A stretch of 63,195 bases of DNA. Origin: CAYLXC01 sp964387865. Its GTDB lineage: Bacteria > Patescibacteriota > Microgenomatia > Daviesbacterales > UBA10151. Location: NCBI GenBank assembly GCA_964387865.1, contig CAYLXC010000003.1:1-63195 (forward strand). Reading direction: 5' to 3'. The notes beneath the pieces were generated by a model. It ran no database searches. It saw only the letters and a list, made by a program, of their open reading frames with translations, and was not told where the DNA came from. Positions 22,301-30,814 of this stretch are shown here, piece by piece; the stretch's first letter is position 1; each line of letters begins with the position of its first letter. Position numbers and translations under genes: made by a program.

Positions 22301-24456
22301 TGTCTATTAAAAATCTCTCCGTATTTTTTCCGACTTTTAATGAGGAAGGAAATGTAGAAATAACAGTAAAAAGGGCAACTGTAGTACTAAAGAATCTTGG
22401 TTTGAATTATGAAATCATAATTGTAAATGACGGATCAAAGGATAAAACTGGAGAGATAGCAGATGATCTGGCAAAAAAAGATCCTCATATAAAAGTAATC
22501 CATCATCAGAAAAATTTAGGTTATGGGGAGGCATTAAAATCAGGTTTTTATAATGCAAAATATGAAATCATTTGTTACACAGATGGCGATGGGCAGTTTG
22601 ATTTTTCCCAAGTTTCTAAATTTTTGGAAAAAATTGAAGATCATGATTTAGTAATTGGTTACAGGATTAAAAGACAAGACCCGCTATATAGAATACTTTT
22701 TAAAAAAGGTTGGAAATTATCACTCTTAACTTTTTTTGGCCTCACGTTTAAAGATGTTGATTGCGGTTTTAAGATGATTAAAAAAGAAGTTTTGGAAAAA
22801 ATTCCACATCTTGAATCAACAAGAGGAGCAATGATTAATGCTGAGCTTGCTATAAAAACAAAAAAGTATGGTTTCAAGATAGCGCAAGTTGGAGTCAATC
22901 ATTTTCCAAGGCTTTCAGGAAAACCAACAGGTGCAAGTTTAAATGTAATTTTAATTTCTTTTTTGGATTTACTCAGGCTTTGGTGGAAACTTATGGATCA
23001 AAAATGGGCATTTTTAGCTCTTTTGGGAATTTTGGTAATTGCTTCATTCCTTCGGCTATATAAAATCGACCAATATATGATTTTTTTGGGAGATGAAGGA
23101 AGGGATGCAATAATTGTTAAGAAAATGATTTATGAACATCACTTTCCCTTAATTGGTCCTCCAACCTCTGCTGGAAATATTTATTTGGGGCCGCTTTATT
23201 ACTATATGATGCTTATTCCTATGGCAATTTTTAACCTTAACCCAGTTTCTGCAGCAGTTATGGTAGCAATAATTGGAGTTTTAACCATTTGGCTTATTTA
23301 TTATTTAGGGAAGGTGTGGTTTGGAAATACTTCGGGATTAGTCTCAGCATTTTTATATGCCATCTCTCCGGTTACTATAAATTACAGCAATTTTTCCTGG
23401 AACCCGAATCCTCTCCCGTTTTTTGCCCTGCTATCAATCTACGGATTTTATAAAGTTAATAAAAGTGGAAATTTTCTATGGTTAATATTAAGTGGTTTAT
23501 CAGTTGCGGCAGCAATACAGATGCATTACCTGGCACTTATTTTGATACCAGTTATGGGAATTTTGTGGATACATCAAATCAGTATTAGATTTAGAAGAAA
23601 ATATCAAACAAAGAATTTGATTAGCGGTACGATTTTGGGGATATTGTCATTTTTGCTTTTGATGTCCCCTCTTTTGTGGTTTGATTTAAGGCATGATTTT
23701 TTAAATTATAAGGCAATTAGTCAATTTTTTAGTGAAGGAGGTACAGTCAAAGGGGATATTTTTGGAAACATTATGAGAATTCCTGAAATTTATTCACAAG
23801 ATTTAATAGGTAGATATATGGTGGGAGAAAATATTTATTTATCCATTGTAGTATCTGGACTTATTATTTTTTCATTGTTTAGAAAAAGTTGGCCGATTTT
23901 TTGTTTAGGGGTCTGGCTTATGGTAGGTATTTTTGGTCTTTCATTTTACCAGGGAGAAATTTTTGACCATTATTTAGGATTTTTAAATCCGGCCCCGTTT
24001 TTACTTTTTGGCTCACTTACGTCAATCCATTTAAGAATCAGACAGGGGTGGATTATAAGTGGGGTTTTGGTAATGACAATAATTTTGACTATTTTTAATT
24101 TACAAAAAAATCCTTTGAGAACCTCACCAAATAATCAGTTGCAACGGACAAAGGATATTGCAAAATATATTATTTCAAAATCTGAAAACAAACCATTTAA
24201 TTTTGCATTGCTTGCCAAAAATAATTATGACTCGGCTTATCAGTTTTATTTGGATATATGCGGGTATAAGCCAAAACAAGTTCCATTTGATATAACAAAC
24301 CAGCTTTTTGTTGTTTGTGAGGATCAAATCTGTGAACCTATTAATCATCCAAAACAGGAAATTTCTCATTTTGGATGGTCAAGAATTGAATGGGAGGAAG
24401 AAGCCTATGGGGTGAAAATATTTAAGCTTGTACATAATCCAAGTGGAAAACCATGA
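22300..24456 (+). CDS. GT2 polyprenyl-phosphate glycosyltransferase fused to a GT39/PMT-like membrane glycosyltransferase
   Basis: This 718-residue protein joins two enzyme types. Residues 1-230 form a GT2 domain (FFPTFNEEGN, VNDGSKDKT, metal motif DGDGQ at 95-99, DCGFK at 154-158), as in dolichol-phosphate sugar synthases. From about 235 a polytopic GT-C module follows with the first-loop motif GDEGRD (264-269), LIGPPTSAGNIYLGPLYYYMM and about ten more membrane segments. The GT-C part is a paralog of the proteins starting at 3712(-), 6581 and 8079. One chain could thus charge a polyprenyl phosphate inside and use it outside. The next gene overlaps by 4 bp. Confidence 0.85.
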   Translation: MSIKNLSVFFPTFNEEGNVEITVKRATVVLKNLGLNYEIIIVNDGSKDKTGEIADDLAKKDPHIKVIHHQKNLGYGEALKSGFYNAKYEIICYTDGDGQFDFSQVSKFLEKIEDHDLVIGYRIKRQDPLYRILFKKGWKLSLLTFFGLTFKDVDCGFKMIKKEVLEKIPHLESTRGAMINAELAIKTKKYGFKIAQVGVNHFPRLSGKPTGASLNVILISFLDLLRLWWKLMDQKWAFLALLGILVIASFLRLYKIDQYMIFLGDEGRDAIIVKKMIYEHHFPLIGPPTSAGNIYLGPLYYYMMLIPMAIFNLNPVSAAVMVAIIGVLTIWLIYYLGKVWFGNTSGLVSAFLYAISPVTINYSNFSWNPNPLPFFALLSIYGFYKVNKSGNFLWLILSGLSVAAAIQMHYLALILIPVMGILWIHQISIRFRRKYQTKNLISGTILGILSFLLLMSPLLWFDLRHDFLNYKAISQFFSEGGTVKGDIFGNIMRIPEIYSQDLIGRYMVGENIYLSIVVSGLIIFSLFRKSWPIFCLGVWLMVGIFGLSFYQGEIFDHYLGFLNPAPFLLFGSLTSIHLRIRQGWIISGVLVMTIILTIFNLQKNPLRTSPNNQLQRTKDIAKYIISKSENKPFNFALLAKNNYDSAYQFYLDICGYKPKQVPFDITNQLFVVCEDQICEPINHPKQEISHFGWSRIEWEEEAYGVKIFKLVHNPSGKP

Positions 24457-25211
24457 ACACCAAACTTTCAGTGGTCATACCTGCATACAATGAGGAAAGA
24501 AATTTGAAAAAGGGGGTTTTAGAGGAAGTAGAAAATTATTTGGAAAAATTAGGACTCAGGTATGAGGTAATTATTGTTGATGATGGGTCGAAAGATGATA
24601 CAGCTGATTTGATAAAAAAATACATCTTAAGAAAGAAAATCCCGAACCGTGATAGAAATTTTAAACTGATTAAAATTTCTCATGGTGGAAAAGCAAAAGC
24701 TGTGATAAGCGGAATGGAGGCATCAGATGGAGAATTAGTTTTATTTACAGATATGGATCAGGCAACACCAATTGATCAACTTGAAAAATTTCTGCCAAAA
24801 TTTGAGGAGGGTTTTGATATTGTAATTGGAACAAGACATGGAAGAAGAGGTGCTCCAATGGTTAGGAAATTGGCAGCCTGGGTGTTTTCAATTTTGCGGG
24901 GAATAATTTTGGGATTACCTTTTAAAGATACTCAATGCGGGTTTAAAGCTTTTAATAGAAAATCATTGAATATGATTTTACCTAAGATTAAAAGTGAATG
25001 GGGAGTTTTGCATTTTAGGGGTGGAGCAGTTAATGCGGGATTTGATGTTGAACTTTTATATTTGGCAAAAAAATACGGATTTGAAATTGCGGAAGTTGAA
25101 GTGGAATGGAAATATGTGGATACGGAAAGAGTGCAGGTTATAAAAGATGCTCTGGCAGCAATTTATGATATGTTTAGAATTAGAGTTAATGATCTAAGGG
25201 GAAAGTATTGA
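24453..25211 (+). CDS. GT2 polyprenyl-phosphate sugar synthase (ALG5-like)
   Basis: This 252-residue GT-A enzyme has SVVIPAYNEERNL (about 6-18), IVDDGSKDDT (41-50), the metal motif TDMDQATP (about 99-106) and KDTQCGFKAF (about 167-176). The D-x-D-x-(A/S)-T-P form is typical of ALG5-type dolichyl-phosphate glucosyltransferases. No membrane segments are evident beyond one hydrophobic stretch near LRGIILGLPF. It probably makes a polyprenyl-phosphate hexose for the GT-C enzymes here. It overlaps the upstream fusion gene by 4 bp and the convergent gene by 18 bp. Confidence 0.85.
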   Translation: MNTKLSVVIPAYNEERNLKKGVLEEVENYLEKLGLRYEVIIVDDGSKDDTADLIKKYILRKKIPNRDRNFKLIKISHGGKAKAVISGMEASDGELVLFTDMDQATPIDQLEKFLPKFEEGFDIVIGTRHGRRGAPMVRKLAAWVFSILRGIILGLPFKDTQCGFKAFNRKSLNMILPKIKSEWGVLHFRGGAVNAGFDVELLYLAKKYGFEIAEVEVEWKYVDTERVQVIKDALAAIYDMFRIRVNDLRGKY

Positions 25212-25625
25212 AGGTTTTTTAACTGTTCTTTCTATTGGTAGTTTTATTCTAGGCAATTGACTCTGTAATTCTTTAAATTCCCTTAAAAATTCTCCAAATG
25301 CTGTTTCAATAAGCCCTTTCATACCCGGTTTTTCAGGTGTACCTCTTTTTCCAATCGTTATTCCTAATCTATCTCCGACATCATCTCCAAAATGTGCTTT
25401 CATAGTCTTGATTGCAACTTCATCACCTAAACTGTAGTAATAGAAAGCTACCAGAAGAGCCTTGTCGCTTTCCAAGTCTGGTAATCCTAATTCATCTATT
25501 GCAGCAAGTAATTGATGCGCTTCTTCCGGAAATGGATTTTCCCTGCCATTTCCTAAAACTTTAGCAAGTGAAGGATCTATTTCTACTGGTTTATATGTAG
25601 CCTCACGTATTGCTTCTACTATCAT
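25194..25625 (-). CDS. Hypothetical soluble protein (143 residues)
   Basis: This protein is not recognised. It appears all-helical, without signal peptide or membrane segment. Notable stretches are EEAHQLLAAIDELGLPDLESDKALLVAFYYY (about 34-64), GDDVGDRLGI (about 79-88) and a basic, proline-rich tail. The gene has the best minus-strand promoter in the window (25634-25662) and stands alone between GT2 and PspC genes. Its last 18 bp overlap the convergent GT2 gene. Confidence 0.6.
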   Translation of the reverse strand: MIVEAIREATYKPVEIDPSLAKVLGNGRENPFPEEAHQLLAAIDELGLPDLESDKALLVAFYYYSLGDEVAIKTMKAHFGDDVGDRLGITIGKRGTPEKPGMKGLIETAFGEFLREFKELQSQLPRIKLPIERTVKKPSILSP

Positions 25626-25633
25626 ACTCTATT

Positions 25634-25662
25634 ATCATACCATATTTAACCTATAGTGTCAA
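25634..25662 (-). promoter_or_regulatory. Consensus promoter of the 143-residue hypothetical gene
   Basis: TTGACA (complement of 25657-25662), a 17-nt spacer and TATGAT (complement of 25634-25639) match the sigma-70 consensus in 11 of 12 positions. Only 8 nt separate the -10 box from the ATG at 25625, so the leader would be at most two or so bases. Confidence 0.75.
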
Positions 25663-25688
25663 GTTTATATATCTATTTATAATTAATG

Positions 25689-25703
25689 TATAATAAATCT
25701 ATG
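25689..25703 (+). promoter_or_regulatory. Leaderless-type promoter of the PspC gene
   Basis: A perfect TATAAT at 25689-25694 is followed by 6 nt and the ATG at 25701. This decides for ATG 25701 over the in-frame ATG at 25686, which lies upstream of the -10 box. Confidence 0.65.
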
Positions 25704-25898
25704 GCTGAAGTAAAAAGGCTTTATAGATTGGATAAGGATAGGGTTTGGCTTGGGGTTTTAAGTGGAATGGGGGAGTATTTTAATGTTGACCCTGTACTTT
25801 TGAGGGTTGCATTCATATTAATTACTGTTTTTACGGGATTTGTCCCGGGACTTGTTGCCTACCTTTTGGCAGCAGTAGTAATGCCTGTTAAAAAATAA
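25701..25898 (+). CDS. PspC-domain membrane protein
   Basis: This 65-residue protein is a bare PspC domain (PF04024). RLYRLDKDRVWLGVLSGMGEYFNVDPVLLRVAF matches the family core, in which (G)V(C/S)GGLAEYF-D is conserved, followed by a membrane segment (FVPGLVAYLLAAVVMPV). PspC proteins sense envelope stress in proteobacteria; small stand-alone copies are common in CPR and Gram-positive bacteria and their role is less clear. The start is placed by the promoter at 25689-25694. Confidence 0.85.
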   Translation: MAEVKRLYRLDKDRVWLGVLSGMGEYFNVDPVLLRVAFILITVFTGFVPGLVAYLLAAVVMPVKK

Positions 25899-25926
25899 TT
25901 ATATTTCCTTTTAAGGTTAGAAGTCT

Positions 25927-25941
25927 TACAATATTAGTGTG
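25927..25941 (+). promoter_or_regulatory. Leaderless-type promoter at the head of the glycan island
   Basis: TACAAT (25927-25932) is followed by 6 nt and the GTG at 25939. The unit that starts here may run through 44516, since downstream genes overlap or are spaced by a few bases. Confidence 0.5.
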
Positions 25942-27465
25942 AAACTTCTTCTTAAGTTTAGGAAAGAAATCTTTATTCTTCTGATAATAATTATTGCTTA
26001 CTTTATTTTGAGACTTCCAAATTTAACATTGCAGCCGATTTTTGCAGATGAGGCTATTTATATCAGGTGGGCTCAAGTTATGAGATCTGAACCAACCCTT
26101 AGATTTTTGCCTTTATCTGATGGTAAAACCCCGCTATTTATGTGGTCTATGATTCCACTTTTTAAGATATTCGATGATCCGCTTTTTGCAGGAAGATTTT
26201 TATCAGTTTTAAGCGGATTTGTAACGCTTTTAGGTGTTGTGGCATTATCCTGGAAAGTTTTTGGAAGAAGAGTTGCGCTTTGGAGTGGTTTACTTTATGT
26301 GGTTACACCATATGTTGTCTTTTTTGACAGGATGGCTTTGGTTGATTCAATGCTTTCAGGATTTACGGTTTGGTCCTTATATTTTGCAATTTGGCTTGCA
26401 CAAAAAGTAAGGCTTGATCTGGCAATGATTTTGGGATTTATTTTAGGAGGAGCCTGGCTTACTAAAACTCCTGCAATTATAAATCTTTTGCTTTTGCCCC
26501 TCTCCGTTTTGGCATTTGGAAAAGATGGGGGAAATAGGGGGAATAGGGTAGATAGGTATGGGATGGTAAAAATGATATTTTTTTGGGGAGTGGCAATTAT
26601 TATTGCTTTAGTTTTGTACAATGCTCTGAGATTAGGACCAAATTTTCATCTACTTTCTTCAAGAAATGCTGATTATGTTTTTTCTCCTCTTGAGTTAGTT
26701 GGACGACCTTTGGATCCGTTTATCCCCCATTTTCGGGATATTTCGGACTGGTTTCCCAAGCTATTAACTTGGCCTGTTCTAATTTTAGGGGGGATAGGGG
26801 TAATAAGGGTGATTAGGGGTAAAAATAAATTAGGGCTTTTAGTCTTGCTTTGGGCCCTTGTACCGCTTCTAATAAATATGGCTTTTTTAAGGACTTTTAC
26901 TGCAAGATATTTGCTACCATCAATACCGCTGCTCCTAATCCTGGCAGCATATGGATTAGAGAGGGTATCACGGGGCGTGAGAGTATTACGAGTACCACAA
27001 GGCATGATATATGGTATGTTCCTATCGCTTACGGTACTCTTGCCTTTGCATTTTAATTATCAACTTTTAACAAATCCTCCTCCAAAAGCATTACCTTTGG
27101 AAGAGAGAAAAGGATATTTTGAGGATTGGACTGCAGGATATGGATTTTCCGAAATTGCTAAATTTTTAATTGATCAAAAAAAGAATGGGTCTGTGGTAGT
27201 TGGTACGGAAGGTTTCTTTGGAACCTTGCCAGATGGATTACAAATTTATTTGGATAAAGCAGAAATTCCAATAATTGGAAGTCATGCAAAAATTTCAGAG
27301 CAAATTAAAGAATCAGCAGTAGATAATTTGACCTTTTTTGTGGGAAACAGGAAAAGTCTTGAAGGTTCAATAAGTGGAGTAAAACTAATTTTAGAGTATC
27401 CAAAAGTAAAGCCTTTAGATGGATCCAAACAAGATGCTATTGTTTTATATCAGGTGTTACCCTAA
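25939..27465 (+). CDS. PMT_2/ArnT-like membrane glycosyltransferase (GT39/GT83 type)
   Basis: This 508-residue protein has about a dozen membrane segments. The first-loop motif FADEAIY (Asp37-Glu38) is the catalytic acidic pair of PMT_2 enzymes. The loop TPLFMWSMIPLFKIF and RFLSVLSGFVTLLGV follow, as in ArnT-type transferases. A C-terminal soluble domain of about 110 residues follows the last membrane segment. It should move a sugar from a polyprenyl-phosphate donor to an outside acceptor. The GTG start is supported by TACAAT 6 nt upstream. It is less similar to the tandem family at 50434-58524 than those are to each other. Confidence 0.75.
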   Translation: MKLLLKFRKEIFILLIIIIAYFILRLPNLTLQPIFADEAIYIRWAQVMRSEPTLRFLPLSDGKTPLFMWSMIPLFKIFDDPLFAGRFLSVLSGFVTLLGVVALSWKVFGRRVALWSGLLYVVTPYVVFFDRMALVDSMLSGFTVWSLYFAIWLAQKVRLDLAMILGFILGGAWLTKTPAIINLLLLPLSVLAFGKDGGNRGNRVDRYGMVKMIFFWGVAIIIALVLYNALRLGPNFHLLSSRNADYVFSPLELVGRPLDPFIPHFRDISDWFPKLLTWPVLILGGIGVIRVIRGKNKLGLLVLLWALVPLLINMAFLRTFTARYLLPSIPLLLILAAYGLERVSRGVRVLRVPQGMIYGMFLSLTVLLPLHFNYQLLTNPPPKALPLEERKGYFEDWTAGYGFSEIAKFLIDQKKNGSVVVGTEGFFGTLPDGLQIYLDKAEIPIIGSHAKISEQIKESAVDNLTFFVGNRKSLEGSISGVKLILEYPKVKPLDGSKQDAIVLYQVLP

Positions 27466-27468
27466 AAT

Positions 27469-29172
27469 ATGCAAATTTTTTTTAGAAAAAGTTCCATTTT
27501 CCCTATTCTATTATTTATTTTAATAATTCCACTTTTTTACCAACTCATACGTCCAGGTTTTTTCCCAATGCAGGATGATCTTCAAGCATTTAGAGTTCAT
27601 CAGATGGTCAAGTGTTTGAAAGATTTTCAAATTCCATGCAGATGGATTCCTGATATGGGATTTCAATACGGGTATCCTCAATTTAATTTCTATCCTCCAT
27701 CAGTTTTTTACTTGGGAGGTTTATTAAATCTTTTGGGAATTCAGATAATTGATACGGTTAAAATTTTGTTTATTTTAGGATTCGTACTTTCTGCCATCAC
27801 AATGTTTATTTTATTGAAGTCAATTTTTGGGGAGTTTAGTGCATTAGTAGGTTCAATTCTTTATAGTTTTGTACCATACAAAGCACAAGAAGTTTATGTA
27901 AGGGGCTCACTTAGTGAATTTTTTGCTTTTGTATTTTTTCCATTAATTTTTTGGTCAACTTATCAACTAATTAAATTGGGTAAATTAAAATATATTGTGT
28001 GGTTAGCGCTTTCCATAGGATTTCTTTTGACAACCCATAATCTCATGTCTTTTATTTTCCTGCCAATTTTTGGGATTTGGGTAGTTGCATTAAACGTAGT
28101 TTATAAAAAATGGGGGGTATTTCCAAAAGTATTCTTAGGATCATTATTAGGATTGGGGTTGGCATCCTTTTTTACGCTCCCAGTAATTTTTGAGTCAAAG
28201 TATGCACACCTTGAAACCTTAACAGGTGGTTATTTTGACTATCGTCAGCATTTTGTTGATCTTAAACAATTATTTTTGTCAAATCATTTTGGATACGGAT
28301 CATCTTATTTAGGACCAAATGATGATTTGTCGTTATCTGCTGGAATAATCCACTGGATAGTAGGGCTTCTGGCCGTAATTTTGGCAATTCTTTTTTTCAA
28401 AAAAAATAGAAAATTGGCAAGTTTAGTAATAATTTTGGGAGTAGAGGAGCTAATAGTATTATTTTTAATGCACCAGCGCTCTGTCTTAATCTGGGAAAGT
28501 ATACTTCAATTAAAATGGCTTCAATTTCCATGGAGATTTTTGTCAGACAGCGCATTTTTACTATCAATATTGGGTGCTTTTGCCATACATATGACGAGCA
28601 ATTTTAATAAAAAATTTGCTTTAATTTTTGGAATCATAATTATAGTAAGCATCTATTTACTGCATGTATCTTTCTTCCAGCCGAAAGCATGGCTTGAGAT
28701 TTCTGATGAAGTTAAATTCTCTGGTGAATCTTGGGAAAAACAGCTGACCATAAGTATTTTTGACTATCTGCCCACCTTTGCAAAATTACCACCAAACAAG
28801 AAAGCACCGGATTTGCCGGAAGTTTTGGATGGGGAAGTTGAGTTTGTAACTTATAAGAAGGGAAGTAATTTTCAAGTTGGTGAGATTGAGGTTTTAAAAG
28901 ATGCAACTATACGTTTGCCTCTTTTTGATTTTCCAGGGATGAAGGTTAAAGTTGATGAAGTAGAAACTCTACATGCAAATGATGATTGTAGAAATCAGCA
29001 GTATTGTTTGGGACTTATTACTTTTAATGTCCCTATTGGAAAACATAGTTTAGAGGCTAAATTGTATGATACTCCCATAAGACAAGCTGGTAATATTATT
29101 ACAATAATAAGTATATTTATTTTAATTACACTATTTTTACTTGGAAAAAAATATGAAAAAAATCTTAAATAA
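27469..29172 (+). CDS. PF10131-like (YfhO-type) membrane protein, tandem copy 1
   Basis: This 567-residue polytopic protein has the first-loop motif MQDDLQAFR (Asp36-Asp37), then HQMVKCLKDFQIPCRWIPDMG and YGYPQFNFYPPSVFYLGG. This pattern marks the membrane family wrongly named 6-pyruvoyl-tetrahydropterin synthase-related (PF10131), which resembles GT-C glycosyltransferases. About twelve membrane segments are followed by a C-terminal beta-domain outside the membrane and a last membrane segment. Four such genes stand in a row here. A role in glycan transfer is inferred from fold and context. Confidence 0.75.
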   Translation: MQIFFRKSSIFPILLFILIIPLFYQLIRPGFFPMQDDLQAFRVHQMVKCLKDFQIPCRWIPDMGFQYGYPQFNFYPPSVFYLGGLLNLLGIQIIDTVKILFILGFVLSAITMFILLKSIFGEFSALVGSILYSFVPYKAQEVYVRGSLSEFFAFVFFPLIFWSTYQLIKLGKLKYIVWLALSIGFLLTTHNLMSFIFLPIFGIWVVALNVVYKKWGVFPKVFLGSLLGLGLASFFTLPVIFESKYAHLETLTGGYFDYRQHFVDLKQLFLSNHFGYGSSYLGPNDDLSLSAGIIHWIVGLLAVILAILFFKKNRKLASLVIILGVEELIVLFLMHQRSVLIWESILQLKWLQFPWRFLSDSAFLLSILGAFAIHMTSNFNKKFALIFGIIIIVSIYLLHVSFFQPKAWLEISDEVKFSGESWEKQLTISIFDYLPTFAKLPPNKKAPDLPEVLDGEVEFVTYKKGSNFQVGEIEVLKDATIRLPLFDFPGMKVKVDEVETLHANDDCRNQQYCLGLITFNVPIGKHSLEAKLYDTPIRQAGNIITIISIFILITLFLLGKKYEKNLK

Positions 29173-30814
29173 ACATTGGCCCATATTTATTATTTTGGTA
29201 CTAACACTATTAATTTCATGGTCTTTATTTTTACCTGGTTATTTTTCCCATCATGATGATTTACAAGTAATGAGAATTTTTGAGATGAGAAAATGTTTAG
29301 GGGATTTTCAAATTCCATGCAGATGGGTTCCTGATATGGGGTATGGTAATGGTTATCCCTTGTTTAACTACTACAGTGTTTTTCCATATTATTTAGGAGC
29401 TTTTTTAAGCTACTTTTTAGGTTTTTTGGGAGCTGCAAAAGTTTTATTTCTTATTCCTTTAATTTTAGGTGCAATTTCTATGTATATATTATCTAGGGAA
29501 CTTTTCGGAATATCTGGTGGAATTATTGCATCAATCCTTTACACTTTTGCCCCTTATAGAGCTTTGGATACTTATGTGCGAGGTGATGTTACGGAAAGTT
29601 TTGCAATTGCAATTGTTCCTTTTTGTTTCTATTTTGCATTTAAATTAATAAATAATGGGAGAATTAAATATATTATTGCTTTTTCTATATCTTTGGGGTT
29701 ATTTTTGTTGTCACACAACATAATGATAATTTTATTTATACCTGTATTTTTATTATTGACAATCTATTTTTTAATTTTAGAAAAATGGAAAAATTTAAGA
29801 TCTTTGATAATCTCCTTTTTTTTGGGAGTAGGACTGGCAGCCTTTTTCATAATACCCGCATACTTTGAAAAAAATTTGGTACAAATAGAAAATTTAATTA
29901 GGTTGGATTTAAATTTTAGGGCACATTTTGTGACAATCAATCAACTGTTTTTTGATCGATTTTGGGGATATGGATCATCTTCACCCGGTACAAATGACAC
30001 AATAGCTTTTCAAATAGGTACTCCGCATTGGTGGATTGTAATTGCAGCATTTTTAATAACACTTATGAAACTTAAGTCAAGACAAAAAATTGTTCTCCCC
30101 ATACTTCTTATTTCTATTTTTTTATTATCCCTTTTTATGACCCATGTTAAATCGGCATTTATTTGGGAAAAAATTGATATTTTAAAGTTTACACAATTTC
30201 CCTGGAGGTTTTTGGCATTGGCAATATTTTCAGCAAGCTTATTGGGTGGATTTCTGGTTAATAATTTTAAGCTTAGACAAATGAAATTTGTTGCAGTTAC
30301 ATTGGTTGTTTTAACAATTATTTTAAATTGGAACTATTTTAGACCGAAAGAATTTTATTTCGGTTTAACTGATGAACAAAAATTATCAGGTTCTTTATGG
30401 GAGACTCAGCAAAAAGCTGCTATATTGGATTATTTGCCAAAAGGGGCTGTTCAGCCAAGGGAGGGAGCACCAAATACACCTATTATAGTTTCAGGGCAAG
30501 CAGAAATATCAAATTTTCAAAAAAAATCTAATAAATGGGGATTTAATGCTAAAGTTTCAAAAGATGCAGTGTTAGAAATTCCTATCTTTGATTTTCCTAA
30601 CTGGCAAGTAAAAGTAAACAATATGTTGACCGCTCATATTAGTGATAATTATTTAGGTAGGATCGAATTTCCACTTAAAGAAGGGACTTATCTTGTGGAG
30701 GGAAAATTTACAGATACATTTGTAAGAAAGTTAGCAAATGGAATAACATTAGTCTCTTTACTGACTTTAATATTAATAACATTTTATGGCAAAAGTAGAA
30801 AACTTTTTAATTAA
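29153..30814 (+). CDS. PF10131-like (YfhO-type) membrane protein, tandem copy 2
   Basis: This 553-residue paralog has HHDDLQVMR (Asp35-Asp36), FQIPCRWVPDMG and NGYPLFNYYSVFPYYLG in the first loop. The middle repeats the YTFAPYRALDTYVRGDVTE and SHNIMI motifs seen in the other copies. The C-terminal beta-domain has the sequence FDFPNWQVKVN. The ATG at 29153 lies inside the end of the previous gene (20-bp overlap); an in-frame TTG at 29141 is less likely. The end overlaps copy 3 by 29 bp. Confidence 0.75.
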   Translation: MKKILNKHWPIFIILVLTLLISWSLFLPGYFSHHDDLQVMRIFEMRKCLGDFQIPCRWVPDMGYGNGYPLFNYYSVFPYYLGAFLSYFLGFLGAAKVLFLIPLILGAISMYILSRELFGISGGIIASILYTFAPYRALDTYVRGDVTESFAIAIVPFCFYFAFKLINNGRIKYIIAFSISLGLFLLSHNIMIILFIPVFLLLTIYFLILEKWKNLRSLIISFFLGVGLAAFFIIPAYFEKNLVQIENLIRLDLNFRAHFVTINQLFFDRFWGYGSSSPGTNDTIAFQIGTPHWWIVIAAFLITLMKLKSRQKIVLPILLISIFLLSLFMTHVKSAFIWEKIDILKFTQFPWRFLALAIFSASLLGGFLVNNFKLRQMKFVAVTLVVLTIILNWNYFRPKEFYFGLTDEQKLSGSLWETQQKAAILDYLPKGAVQPREGAPNTPIIVSGQAEISNFQKKSNKWGFNAKVSKDAVLEIPIFDFPNWQVKVNNMLTAHISDNYLGRIEFPLKEGTYLVEGKFTDTFVRKLANGITLVSLLTLILITFYGKSRKLFN

